Assembly: GCF_001651865.1 (NCBI RefSeq)
Contig: NZ_LPUX01000064.1
Span: 372,001 to 436,000, forward strand
Direction: 5' to 3'
DNA: 64,000 bases
Source of the DNA: Sinorhizobium glycinis
GTDB lineage: Bacteria; Pseudomonadota; Alphaproteobacteria; Rhizobiales; Rhizobiaceae
The notes under the pieces were generated by a model, which saw nothing but the letters and a program-made list of their open reading frames with translations, did not search any database and was not told the origin of the DNA. Shown here piece after piece: positions 44,752-53,816 of the stretch. The number at the start of each line of letters is the position of its first letter. Position 1 is the stretch's first letter. The translations under genes were made by a program, and so were the position numbers.

Positions 44752-47721
44752 ATGGCAATGGTAATGGGTACGGACGGCGCCGATAGGCTGATAGGCGATT
44801 TCGGCACCGACAACCTTTTTGGCCTCGGTGGAAACGATACGCTCAGCGGCTCCTTCCAGGGTGACGTCCTCTTCGGCGATACCGGCGAAGACACGCTGGA
44901 CGGCGACAACGGCAATGACTTTCTCGATGGCGGCGACGGAAGCGACCAAATCAACGGCGGCTCCGGCCAGGACACGATCATGTCGGAAGTGCCGTTCTCC
45001 GGAAGCGGCGATGTCGTCGACGGCAGTTCGGGAACGGACCATCTCATGGTTGACTACTCCGATCTCACGGTGGGCGTGACCATCACGGTCAAGGACTGGA
45101 TCACGCCGCAGACGCTGGTCGGCAACATCCAGGCGACCAATGTCGAAGCCTTCCAGATCACCGGCACCGATTTCGCCGATACGATCACCGGCGGCAACTA
45201 CAGCGACATGTTCACCGGCGGTGCCGGCGACGACAAACTGACCGGCGGTCGCGGCTTCGACATGCTGACGGGCGGCCTCGGCCAGGATACGCTCAAGGGC
45301 GGCTATGGGACGGACTTCCTCAACGGCGACGACGGGGACGATATTCTCACCGGCGACCAGGGGGCCGACTTCCTTTCCGGCGACGGCGGCGAGGACGACG
45401 TCCGCGGCGGCACGGGCGACGATTCCGTATCCGGCGGTATCGGCAATGACGGTCTCTTCGGCGACGATGGCAACGATGAAGTGCTCGGCGGCGCTGGGCT
45501 CGACAGCCTGAGCGGCGGCAACGGCCACGATTCGCTCGACGGCGGTATCGGCGACGACAAGGTCGAGGGCGGCGCCGGCAACGACACGATCACCTACGTC
45601 TATGGCGAGGGCAAGGACACGATCACCGATGCGAGCGGCAGCGACCGGCTCGTCATCCGCAGCTTCACCGGCGATTTCACCGCAAAGCTGCCGACCGAGC
45701 TGAACACGCTGGCCGGCGGCACGACCTTCGTCGGCATGGAACACTACAGCATCCATGCGACCGGGACCGGGATCAACAGGATCGTCACCGGAGCGGGCAA
45801 CGACATCGTCGATGCGGGCGCCGGCAACGACTCGATCACCGGCGGTGCCGGCAACGACAATCTCAACGGCGGCATCGGCAAGGATACCGTGTCGGGTGGG
45901 GCCGGAAACGATGTCGTAACACTCGGCGACGGCGGCGCCGATACGGGCGACGGGGGAACCGACACGGATACCGTCGTCGTCGACCGCCGCTCGGCGACGG
46001 CAGCCCTGAGCTTCTCGGCGACAGGCGCGACAGCGACGCTGTCGGACGGCACCAGCCTGAAGAATTTCGAGCACTACCGGGTGTCGTTCGGCGCCGGCGA
46101 TGACATCGTCAAGTCGGTCGGCAGTGCCCAGAGCGTCAACTTCTACGGCTTTGCCGGCAATGACACGCTGATCGGCACAGCCGGGTCCGACGTGCTCGAC
46201 GGCGGCACCGGCAACGACAGCCTGTCCTCCGGCGCCGGCCATGACCGCCTCGTCGACCTTGGCGGCACCAATGTGATCAAGGCGGGCGACGGCAACGACA
46301 CGGTCACCGTCGGCGACAGCGGCGCCGCGATCGGCCACAACACCGTCGATCTCGGCACCGGCAACGATTCCTTCAAGCGCAGCGCCTCGACCGGCAAGCT
46401 GACGCTCGACGGCGGCGCCGACACGGACTTCGCGTCGATCGATTTCAGCAAGTACAGCGCCGGGATCACCTTCAAGCTGGCGCCTTCCGTCACCGTCAGC
46501 AACGCGCCGGTCACGGTCAAGAACGTCGAGCGCATCGAACTCATCGGCGGCAGCGGCAATGATATCTTCGCCGGCGGCGGCCTGGACGACCGGCTCTGGG
46601 GTGGCAGCGGCCACGACAGCCTGACCGGCGGCGCCGGCAGGGATGTGCTCGGCGGCAATCTCGGCAACGACACGCTGCGGGGCGGCCTCGGCGACGACAC
46701 GCTTTACGGTGATGGGGTCGGCTTCTACGGCGGCCTCGACAAGCTCTACGGCGAAGACGGCAACGACCGCGTCTATGCCGGCATCGGCGACGTTGCCGAC
46801 GGCGGCACCGGCACCGACACGCTCGATCTCGACGTGCGCAACCAGACGAAGGACATCACCTTCAGCTTCGCGACCGGCAGCGCCACCGTCGATGCGACGA
46901 CCTCCTTCAAGGCCTTCGAGGTGCTGAACTATCTCGGCAGCGCCGGCAAGGACACGGTGACGGGCGGCAGCCTCGGCGATCGGCTGGAGGGCAATGGCGG
47001 CAACGACACGCTGCGCGGCGGTGCCGGCGACGACGTGCTCACCGATGGCGCGGGCAGCGACAGCCTCTACGGCGACGCCGGCAACGACACGCTGACGCGC
47101 ACCGTCTTCAGCGGAACCGATGTCTTCGACGGCGGTACCGGCACCGACACGCTGTCCTTCGGCAGTCCCACCGAGAACTCGGTGGTGCTCGACCTGCAGA
47201 ACCAGGCCTCGAACCGCGGCATGGCGCAGGGGCTGACGGTGAAGAACTTCGAGATCATCAACGGCAGCGTCAATGACGACGTCATCCGCGGCGACGCGCT
47301 CGCCAACACCCTGAATGGCGGCGGCGCCGACGACGTCCTCGACGGCCGCGGCGGCGTCGATCGGCTGAACGGCGGCGCCGGCGATGACTGGCTGACCGGC
47401 GGCACCGGCAACGACCTGTTCGTCTTCGACCGCTCCGGTCGCGACGGCGAGGGCGACGTCATCACCGACTTCACGCGCGGCCAGGACAAGCTCTTGCTCG
47501 ACCGCAGCGACTACGGCATCGCCGCCGCCGATACGGCGGTGACGCTCGTCGTCGGCGCCGATCCGGTGGCGACCGGCACGAAGGGCACCTTCCTGTTCGA
47601 AAGCGACAACGGCCGGCTGTGGTTCGACGCCGACGGCAAGGGCGCCGAGGCGGACCTCGAACTGGTGGCGATCCTCAAGAACGTCACGACGCTGTCGACC
47701 AGCGACTTCCTCCTCGCCTGA
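44752..47721 (+). CDS. RTX calcium-binding repeat protein (hemolysin-type)
   Basis: 989 residues, almost wholly made of GGxGxD nonapeptide repeats that wind into calcium-binding beta-rolls, in several blocks: for example GLGGNDTLSG near residue 22, GGAGDDKLTGGRGFDMLTGG near 160, GGDGSDQINGGSGQD near 60 and GGAGDDWLTGGTGNDLFVFD near 880. The blocks alternate with less repetitive spacers (VKNVERIELIGGSGNDIFAG, VKNFEIINGSVNDD). The C-terminus FFSTSDF-like end (LSTSDFLLA) with GDVITDFTRGQDKLLLDR is the serralysin-type export end for type I secretion. No secretion genes lie nearby. No enzyme domain was found. ATG 44752 follows AGGAGA. Confidence 0.87.
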   Translation: MAMVMGTDGADRLIGDFGTDNLFGLGGNDTLSGSFQGDVLFGDTGEDTLDGDNGNDFLDGGDGSDQINGGSGQDTIMSEVPFSGSGDVVDGSSGTDHLMVDYSDLTVGVTITVKDWITPQTLVGNIQATNVEAFQITGTDFADTITGGNYSDMFTGGAGDDKLTGGRGFDMLTGGLGQDTLKGGYGTDFLNGDDGDDILTGDQGADFLSGDGGEDDVRGGTGDDSVSGGIGNDGLFGDDGNDEVLGGAGLDSLSGGNGHDSLDGGIGDDKVEGGAGNDTITYVYGEGKDTITDASGSDRLVIRSFTGDFTAKLPTELNTLAGGTTFVGMEHYSIHATGTGINRIVTGAGNDIVDAGAGNDSITGGAGNDNLNGGIGKDTVSGGAGNDVVTLGDGGADTGDGGTDTDTVVVDRRSATAALSFSATGATATLSDGTSLKNFEHYRVSFGAGDDIVKSVGSAQSVNFYGFAGNDTLIGTAGSDVLDGGTGNDSLSSGAGHDRLVDLGGTNVIKAGDGNDTVTVGDSGAAIGHNTVDLGTGNDSFKRSASTGKLTLDGGADTDFASIDFSKYSAGITFKLAPSVTVSNAPVTVKNVERIELIGGSGNDIFAGGGLDDRLWGGSGHDSLTGGAGRDVLGGNLGNDTLRGGLGDDTLYGDGVGFYGGLDKLYGEDGNDRVYAGIGDVADGGTGTDTLDLDVRNQTKDITFSFATGSATVDATTSFKAFEVLNYLGSAGKDTVTGGSLGDRLEGNGGNDTLRGGAGDDVLTDGAGSDSLYGDAGNDTLTRTVFSGTDVFDGGTGTDTLSFGSPTENSVVLDLQNQASNRGMAQGLTVKNFEIINGSVNDDVIRGDALANTLNGGGADDVLDGRGGVDRLNGGAGDDWLTGGTGNDLFVFDRSGRDGEGDVITDFTRGQDKLLLDRSDYGIAAADTAVTLVVGADPVATGTKGTFLFESDNGRLWFDADGKGAEADLELVAILKNVTTLSTSDFLLA

Positions 47722-47848
47722 GGCGTATCGCGAAGATTCGCATCGAGCCCCGTCCCGCTTCGGCGGGGCGGGATCGCCCTTGGTTTGGGCGCTGCGGAAA
47801 AACAGATCCGGAACCTGCGCGTGCCGCTGAAAATCACTTAGGAGAGGA

Positions 47849-48407
47849 ATGGGAAATATCACGGGCACGGCCGGCAAACGATGTGTTGATCGGCAGCGAA
47901 CAAGGGCCTGGCGCTCGGCCTCACGGTGCGGAATTTCGAAATCATCGAAGGCAGCGATGCCGATGACGAAATCCACGGCGACGCGGCCAACAATATCCTT
48001 CGTGGCGGGGACGCCGACGATATAATCGACGGCCGCGGCGGCAACGACACGCTGGTCGGCGGCGAGGGCGACGACTGGCTGACCGGCGGCGCCGGCAGCG
48101 ATCGGCTCGTCTTCGACGAAGCCGGGCTCGATGGCGAAGGCGACGTCATCACCGACTTCGTGCGCGGTGAGGACAAGCTCGTCATCGAACGTGCGGCGTT
48201 CGAGATTGCCGCAGGCGACACGGCAGTGACGCTCGCGACCGGAACGGAACCACCCCCTTGGGCAGGAAGGGCACCTTCCTGTTCGAAACGGACAATGGTC
48301 GCCTCTGGTTCGATGCCGACGGGTCAGGCACCGACGCCGATCTGCAACTGGTCGCCATCCTGCAGAACGTCAGGACCCTCTCGACGAGCGACTTTGCGCT
48401 TTTGTGA
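47849..48407 (+). pseudogene. Decayed, internally deleted RTX paralogue
   Basis: The remnant keeps a start (ATG 47849, GGAGAGG upstream, MGNITGTAG) and then, after a lost base near 47880, the frame reads NDVLIGSEQ. The text then jumps to the 3' portion of an RTX gene (LGLTVRNFEIIEGSDADDE, GGAGSDRLVFDEAG, GDVITDFVRGEDKLVIERAA), parallel to residues 835-960 of the intact gene. A second frameshift near 48255 puts the end (GTFLFETDNGRLWFDADG, LSTSDFALL, stop TGA 48405-48407) in another frame. So most of the middle is gone and two frameshifts remain. It is a tandem copy of the upstream gene. Confidence 0.85.
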
Positions 48408-48621
48408 CGTCGCTTCGACGCTCCTGACCCGGAACTGGGCGGAGGGCGTGCAATCGGCCGAGGCAAGGGTTCCCCCTGTGCGACCTTCGCACATTACTCA
48501 CGCAAGAAGACGTTTTAGGACACGTTTCGTCGCTCGACGGTGAAATGTGCGCGGCGTCTGGTGGTAGTGTTCAGTCTATCGCAGATGGGTGCATGTCACG
48601 GCATAAGACGCAGGGAGGCAC

Positions 48622-49251
48622 ATGTCGCAGGAGGGTGGAGGCCGAGTACTGGTCGCGGAGCGCAACCCCTTGGTGATTGCCGCTCTTCGTGGCCTCTTTT
48701 CCGAAAATGCCAGGTTTTCCATCGTCGATACGGCGCGGACCTCGGCCGAACTGTGCGAGAAGCTTGCCTCCGTCGAGGCGGACTGCGTGCTGCTCAGCTG
48801 GCAGCTCGACGATGCCGAGGCGCCCGAGGTGCTCGCCGATCTCGGGCGGCTCGGGTTCGACCCGCGGATCGTTCTCTTCGCCGACACCAGCAATCCTTCG
48901 GTCGTCAACGAGACGATCCGGCTTGGTGTCAACGGTCTCTGTTACCAGTTCGAAGATCCCGAAATCCTGTTCGCGACGCTCACCGCCGTTATGCAGGGCC
49001 GGATCTGCATTCCCTATACGGTGCTCTCGAAAATCTCCAACACGCCGTTCCAGCAGCTCACCTCTCGCGAAAGTGAGCTGCTCGGCATGCTGGCCAATGG
49101 TTGGACCAACATTCAAATCGCCGCGCGAACAGGCATTTCCGAGAATACCGTGAAATACCACCTCAAGAATCTCTACGACAAGCTCGAAGTGCGCAACCGC
49201 GCCATGGCGGTCGCCCTTTACACCAAGGAGCGCCGGCGCAATCCGGAGTGA
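48622..49251 (+). CDS. LuxR/NarL-type regulator with a degenerate receiver domain
   Basis: 209 residues. The N-terminus has a receiver-like fold (RVLVAERNPLVIAALRGLF) and the C-terminus a LuxR helix-turn-helix (LTSRESELLGMLANGWTNIQ, then GISENTVKYHLKNLYDKL). Phosphorylation residues are missing: the acidic pair reads ERN, the acceptor site reads VLLSWQLDD (Ser where Asp is expected) and the lysine region reads GLCYQFED. It therefore probably works without phosphorylation or by binding a ligand. ATG 48622 follows GGGAGG. It lies 190 bases before the serine-cycle operon and is its likely regulator. Confidence 0.82.
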   Translation: MSQEGGGRVLVAERNPLVIAALRGLFSENARFSIVDTARTSAELCEKLASVEADCVLLSWQLDDAEAPEVLADLGRLGFDPRIVLFADTSNPSVVNETIRLGVNGLCYQFEDPEILFATLTAVMQGRICIPYTVLSKISNTPFQQLTSRESELLGMLANGWTNIQIAARTGISENTVKYHLKNLYDKLEVRNRAMAVALYTKERRRNPE

Positions 49252-49441
49252 TACCGTTCGTATGCTACCTGCGGGTAGTCTTTTCCTACCCATCCCTCCC
49301 AAGTGGCCACCCGTCAGGGCCGCGCTCAAGCTGCCCGTCGGGCATTCTTTTCTGCCTGAGCGAGTGTTGTGCGGACCTGGCCCGGAAGGCAGCTTTGGCG
49401 CCGAGGAAACGCCGTCCGCGGACGCAGCCATTGGAGGAACG

Positions 49442-50632
49442 ATGTCAGGCTACAACCATCTCTTCATTCCCGGCCCCACCAACATTCCCGAACAGGTTCG
49501 CCAGGCGATGAACCTGCCGATGGAAGACATGCGCTCGCCTCGATATCCCGAGTTGACATTGCCGCTCTTCGCCGACGTCAAGAAGGTTTTCAAGAACGAG
49601 AACGGCCGCGTCTTCATCTATCCATCATCGGGCACCGGCGCCTGGGAGGCGGCGATGACCAACGTGCTCTCGCCCGGCGATCGCGTGCTGATGAGCCGCT
49701 TCGGCCAGTTCTCGCATCTCTGGGTCGATATGGCCGAGCGCCTCGGCTTCGAGGTCGATTGCATCGACAGGGAATGGGGCACGGGCGTGCCGGCCGAGCT
49801 CTATGCCGAGCGCCTCGCCGCCGACAAGGCGCACAAGATCAAGGCTGTCTTCGTGACCCACAACGAAACCGCGACCGGCGTCACCTCGGACGTGGCCGCC
49901 GTCCGGGCGGCACTCGACGCCTGCGGCCATCCGGCGCTGCTCTTCGTCGATGGCGTCTCCTCCATTGGCTCGATCGATTTCCGCCAGGACGAATGGGGTG
50001 TCGATTGCGCCGTGTCCGGTTCGCAGAAAGGCTTCATGCTGCCCGCCGGCCTCGGCTTCCTTTCGGTAAGCCAGAAGGCGCTCGAAGCCGCCAAGACCGC
50101 GCGCCACATGCGCTGCTACTTCTCCTTCGACGACATGATCAAGACCAACGATACGGGCTATTTCCCCTATACGCCGCCGACACAGCTGCTGCGCGGCCTC
50201 AGAGCCTCGCTGGACCTGATGTTCGAGGAGGGCCTCGAGAATATCTTCGTCCGCCACCACCACCTCGCCAACGGCGTCCGGGCTGCCGTCTCGGCCTGGG
50301 GCCTCAAGCTCTGCGCGACCGAGCCGAAATGGCATTCCGACACTGTGTCGGCGATCCGTTTGCCGGAAGGGATCGATGGTGCCGAGGTCATCCGTCACGC
50401 CTATCGCACCTACAACACCTCGCTCGGCAGCGGGCTCAGCAAGGTGGCGGGCAAGGTCTTCCGCATCGGCCATCTCGGCTCGCTGAACGAGGTCATGGTC
50501 CTCGGCGCGCTCTCCGCCGCCGAACTGACGCTTCTCGACTGCGGCGTGAAAATCGAACCGGGCGCGGGCGTCGGCGCGGCGATCAGGCAATTCCGCTCCG
50601 CCGCCACGGCGTCGACCGCCAAGGCAGCCTGA
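49442..50632 (+). CDS. sgaA: Serine-glyoxylate aminotransferase
   Basis: 396 residues, class V PLP aminotransferase. The N-terminus NHLFIPGPTNIPEQVRQAM and the active-site region CAVSGSQKGFMLPAGLGF near residue 190 (Lys carries PLP) match serine-glyoxylate aminotransferases of the methylotroph serine cycle: L-serine + glyoxylate to hydroxypyruvate + glycine. ATG 49442 follows GGAGGAAC. It leads a tight operon with malyl-CoA lyase and malate-CoA ligase genes (22-, 14- and 11-base gaps). Alanine- or aspartate-glyoxylate specificity is the alternative; the neighbours favour serine. Confidence 0.85.
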   Translation: MSGYNHLFIPGPTNIPEQVRQAMNLPMEDMRSPRYPELTLPLFADVKKVFKNENGRVFIYPSSGTGAWEAAMTNVLSPGDRVLMSRFGQFSHLWVDMAERLGFEVDCIDREWGTGVPAELYAERLAADKAHKIKAVFVTHNETATGVTSDVAAVRAALDACGHPALLFVDGVSSIGSIDFRQDEWGVDCAVSGSQKGFMLPAGLGFLSVSQKALEAAKTARHMRCYFSFDDMIKTNDTGYFPYTPPTQLLRGLRASLDLMFEEGLENIFVRHHHLANGVRAAVSAWGLKLCATEPKWHSDTVSAIRLPEGIDGAEVIRHAYRTYNTSLGSGLSKVAGKVFRIGHLGSLNEVMVLGALSAAELTLLDCGVKIEPGAGVGAAIRQFRSAATASTAKAA

Positions 50633-50654
50633 AAAGAACGGAAGGGGAGAACCG

Positions 50655-51599
50655 ATGAGCCACACGATAAACCATCTCCGCCGGCTGCGCCTGCAACGCA
50701 GCGAGCTTGCCGTCCCGGGCTCCAACCCCGAGATGATCGAGAAGGCCGCCAATTCCGAGGCCGACTACATCTTCCTCGACATCGAGGACGCCGTGGCGCC
50801 GCCGGACAAGGAGCGGGCTCGCGCCAATATCGTCGCCGCCCTCAATCAGATCGACTGGCGCGGCCGCGGCAAGACGATCTCGGTCCGCATCAACGGGCTC
50901 GACACGCACTACATGTACCGCGACGTCGTCGACCTCATGGAGCAGGCCGGCGACCGGATCGACACGCTGCTCGTGCCGAAGGTCGGCGTGCCGGCCGACC
51001 TCTACATGGTCGAGGCAATGGTCAACCAGATCGAGATCGCCAAGGGCTACAAGACCCGCGTCGGCCTCGAGGCGCTGATCGAGACCGCCCTCGGCATGGC
51101 CAATGTCGACGCTATCGCCTCCTTCGGCGGACGGCTCGAGGCACTGCATTTCGGCGTTGCCGACTATGCCGCGAGCCTGAAGGCCCGCACCGTCAACATC
51201 GGCGGTCTCAACCCGGACTATCCCGGCGACCAGTGGCACTTCGGCCTGTCGCGGATGACGGTTGCCTGCCGCGCCTACGGACTGCGCGCCATCGATGGTC
51301 CGTTCGGAGATTTCTCTGACCCCGAAGGCTACAAGGCGGCTGCGCGCCGTGCCGCGGCCCTCGGCATCGAAGGCAAGTGGGCGATCCACCCGAGCCAGAT
51401 CGCACTCGCCAACGAGATCTTCTCTCCGCCGGAAAAGGAGGTCGACCGCGCCCGCCGCATCATTGAGGCGCTGAAGCTCGCCGAGAGCCAGGGCAAGGGC
51501 GCGGCCTCGCTCGACGGCAAGATGATCGACGCCGCTTCGGAACGCATGGCGCGCAACGTGCTCGCCACCCATGACGCAATCACCGCCGGCCGCCGCTGA
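50655..51599 (+). CDS. mclA: L-malyl-CoA lyase
   Basis: 314 residues, HpcH/HpaI aldolase (CitE-like) family. Early [20 protein letters not shown], the metal-binding [17 protein letters not shown] near residue 40, [19 protein letters not shown] and the aspartate in [14 protein letters not shown] near 165 are typical of Mcl. It cleaves malyl-CoA into acetyl-CoA and glyoxylate, the acetyl-CoA-forming step of the serine cycle. ATG 50655 follows GGGGAG. Sandwiched between sgaA and mtkA. Confidence 0.9.
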   Translation: MSHTINHLRRLRLQRSELAVPGSNPEMIEKAANSEADYIFLDIEDAVAPPDKERARANIVAALNQIDWRGRGKTISVRINGLDTHYMYRDVVDLMEQAGDRIDTLLVPKVGVPADLYMVEAMVNQIEIAKGYKTRVGLEALIETALGMANVDAIASFGGRLEALHFGVADYAASLKARTVNIGGLNPDYPGDQWHFGLSRMTVACRAYGLRAIDGPFGDFSDPEGYKAAARRAAALGIEGKWAIHPSQIALANEIFSPPEKEVDRARRIIEALKLAESQGKGAASLDGKMIDAASERMARNVLATHDAITAGRR

Positions 51600-51613
51600 A
51601 GGGGAGGACACTT

Positions 51614-52798
51614 ATGGACATTCACGAATATCAGGCCAAGGAACTTCTCGCCCGGTACCAGATCGACATCCCGCGCGGCGGCCTCGCCTATAGTCCCGAG
51701 CAGGCGGCCTACCGTGCCAGGGAGATCGGCGGCGACCGATGGGTGGTGAAGGCGCAGATCCATTCCGGCGCGCGCGGCAAGGCGGGTGGCATCAAGCTCT
51801 GCTCGTCCGACCACGAGATCGTCGCGGCCGCCGACTCCATGCTCGGCCGCACGCTTGTGACGCACCAGACCGGGCCGCAGGGAAAACTGGTCAGCCGCCT
51901 TTATGTCGAGGAGGCGATGGATATCGCGCGCGAGATCTATCTCGGCTTCGTTCTCGACCGCAAATCCGAGCGCATCATGATCGTCGCCTCGTCTTCGGGT
52001 GGCATGGAGATCGAGGAGATCGCCGAGGCCGAGCCTGATTCCATCATCCGCGCGACCGTCGATCCGGGCGTCGGCATGCAGGACTTCCAGGCGCGCGAGA
52101 TCGCATTCGGGCTTGGCATCGACAATGCCCTGATCGGCCGCGCCACGCAGACGCTCATCGGATGCTACCGCGCCTTCGTCGACTATGACGCCTCGATGCT
52201 CGAGATCAATCCGCTGGTCGTTACCCGCCAGGGCGATCTCGTGGCCCTCGACGCAAAAATGAGCTTCGACGAGAATGCGCTGTTCCGCCGGCCGCATATC
52301 TCCGAGATGCGCGACAAGAGCCAGGAGGATCCGCGCGAAACCTACGCGTCCGACCGTGGACTTTCCTATGTCGGCCTTGACGGCAATATCGGCTGCATCA
52401 TCAACGGTGCCGGTCTGGCGATGGCGACCATGGACATGATCAAGATCGCCGGCGGCGAGCCCGCGAACTTTCTCGACATCGGCGGCGGCGCCTCGCCCGA
52501 ACGCGTGGCGAAATCCTTCCGCGCCGTCCTCACGGACAGGAACGTCGAGACCATCCTCGTCAACATCTTCGCCGGCATCAACCGCTGCGACTGGGTGGCC
52601 GAGGGCGTCATCAAGGCGTTGAGGGAAGTCGGCGTGCCGGTGCCGCTCGTCGTCCGCCTCTCCGGCACCAACATGGAAGAGGGCCGGCGCATCCTCGCCG
52701 AATCCGGCGAAAACATCATCGTCGCCGAAACGCTGGCCGAAGCTGCCGAGAAGGCAGTCGCCGCGTGGCGTTCGTTCACCGCCGGCAAGGCTGCCTAA
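51614..52798 (+). CDS. mtkA: Malate-CoA ligase subunit beta
   Basis: 394 residues, SucC-like ATP-grasp subunit. [20 protein letters not shown] opens the protein, ATP-grasp residues appear in [20 protein letters not shown] near residue 43, and the C-terminal [20 protein letters not shown] matches the family. With MtkB it makes malyl-CoA from malate, CoA and ATP. Malate rather than succinate is favoured because the gene lies between mclA and mtkB, away from TCA-cycle genes. ATG 51614 follows GGGGAGG. Confidence 0.88.
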   Translation: MDIHEYQAKELLARYQIDIPRGGLAYSPEQAAYRAREIGGDRWVVKAQIHSGARGKAGGIKLCSSDHEIVAAADSMLGRTLVTHQTGPQGKLVSRLYVEEAMDIAREIYLGFVLDRKSERIMIVASSSGGMEIEEIAEAEPDSIIRATVDPGVGMQDFQAREIAFGLGIDNALIGRATQTLIGCYRAFVDYDASMLEINPLVVTRQGDLVALDAKMSFDENALFRRPHISEMRDKSQEDPRETYASDRGLSYVGLDGNIGCIINGAGLAMATMDMIKIAGGEPANFLDIGGGASPERVAKSFRAVLTDRNVETILVNIFAGINRCDWVAEGVIKALREVGVPVPLVVRLSGTNMEEGRRILAESGENIIVAETLAEAAEKAVAAWRSFTAGKAA

Positions 52799-52809
52799 GG
52801 AGGCGAAAC

Positions 52810-53709
52810 ATGTCCATTCTGCTCGACAAGAACACCCGCGTCATCGTCCAGGGCTTCACCGGCAAGATCGGCAGCTTCCACGCCGAGGACATGAAGCGCT
52901 ACGGCACCAATGTCGTCGGCGGCGTCACCCCCGGCAAGGGCGGCCAGACCCATCTCGGCATGCCGGTCTTCAATACGGTGAAGGGGGCCGTGCAGGAAAC
53001 CGGTGCGGATGCCTCGATCGTCTTCGTGCCGCCGCCCTTTGCGGCCGACTCGATCATGGAGGCGGCCGATGCCGGCATCCGGCTCTGCGTCTGCATCACC
53101 GACGGCATTCCTTCCCAGGACATGATCCGGGTCAAGCGATACATGCGGCGCTACCGCTTCGAGGATCGCATGACCCTGATCGGGCCGAACTGCGCCGGCA
53201 TGATCACGCCCGGCGAGGCGCTGATGGGAATCATGCCCGGCTCCATCTATCTGCCCGGCCGTGTCGGCATCGTCGGACGCTCGGGCACGCTCGGCTACGA
53301 GGCCGCAAGCCAGATGAAGGCACTCGGCATCGGCGTGTCGACCTCGGTCGGTATCGGCGGCGACCCGGTCAACGGTTCATCCTTCAAGGACATGCTGGAA
53401 CTGTTCGAAAAGGACCCGAACACCGACGCGGTTTTGATGATTGGCGAGATCGGCGGCCCGCAGGAGGCGGAAGCGGCGCTCTGGGCGCGCGACCACATGA
53501 AGAAGCCGCTGATCGCCTATATCGCAGGCCTTTCGGCGCCGAAGGGCCGCCGCATGGGCCATGCCGGCGCGATCATCTCCGCCTTCGGGGAATCGGCGCA
53601 GGAGAAGGTCGAGATCCTCAAGGGTGCGGGAGTAACCATCGTGGCGACGCCCTCGTCCTTCGGCGAGACGGTGGCGGAAGTGCTGTCGGTCATGAGCAAG
53701 GTTGCCTGA
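52810..53709 (+). CDS. mtkB: Malate-CoA ligase subunit alpha
   Basis: 299 residues, SucD-like subunit. The CoA-binding N-terminus is MSILLDKNTRVIVQGFTGKI and the phospho-histidine loop is in GRRMGHAGAIIS near residue 245. It completes the malyl-CoA synthetase with MtkA. ATG 52810 lies 11 bases after mtkA, with AGGAGG overlapping the mtkA stop. Last gene of the sgaA-mclA-mtkA-mtkB operon. Confidence 0.89.
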   Translation: MSILLDKNTRVIVQGFTGKIGSFHAEDMKRYGTNVVGGVTPGKGGQTHLGMPVFNTVKGAVQETGADASIVFVPPPFAADSIMEAADAGIRLCVCITDGIPSQDMIRVKRYMRRYRFEDRMTLIGPNCAGMITPGEALMGIMPGSIYLPGRVGIVGRSGTLGYEAASQMKALGIGVSTSVGIGGDPVNGSSFKDMLELFEKDPNTDAVLMIGEIGGPQEAEAALWARDHMKKPLIAYIAGLSAPKGRRMGHAGAIISAFGESAQEKVEILKGAGVTIVATPSSFGETVAEVLSVMSKVA

Positions 53710-53816
53710 GTCATCACCTTTTTACGACGGTCGCGGTCCGCCGGAGAGGATCGCATGAGCGGCTTGGCTGCCCGGTTCGCACCGGGGTCATATGGTCAAA
53801 TTGGGAGGAGCAAAAA

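Noticed and set aside
44752-47721. Regular short repeats that might suggest a CRISPR array
   Set aside because: The periodicity is that of the coding nonapeptide repeats (27 bases), imperfect, without unique spacers of constant length and without cas genes.
44728-47976. A 1082-codon open frame on the minus strand opposite the RTX gene
   Set aside because: It mirrors the plus-strand GGxGxD repeats; the regular, GC-rich codons keep the opposite strand open. The product is low-complexity Ala/Val/Glu-rich text with no family resemblance.
49442-53709. A beta-hydroxyaspartate cycle instead of a serine-cycle module
   Set aside because: The aminotransferase could fit BhcA, but the other bhc genes (aldolase, dehydratase, reductase) are absent, while malyl-CoA lyase and both malate-CoA ligase subunits are present.
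51614-53709. Succinyl-CoA synthetase (sucCD)
   Set aside because: The family is the same, but the genes directly follow malyl-CoA lyase and serine-glyoxylate aminotransferase and are not near TCA-cycle genes, which favours malate-CoA ligase.
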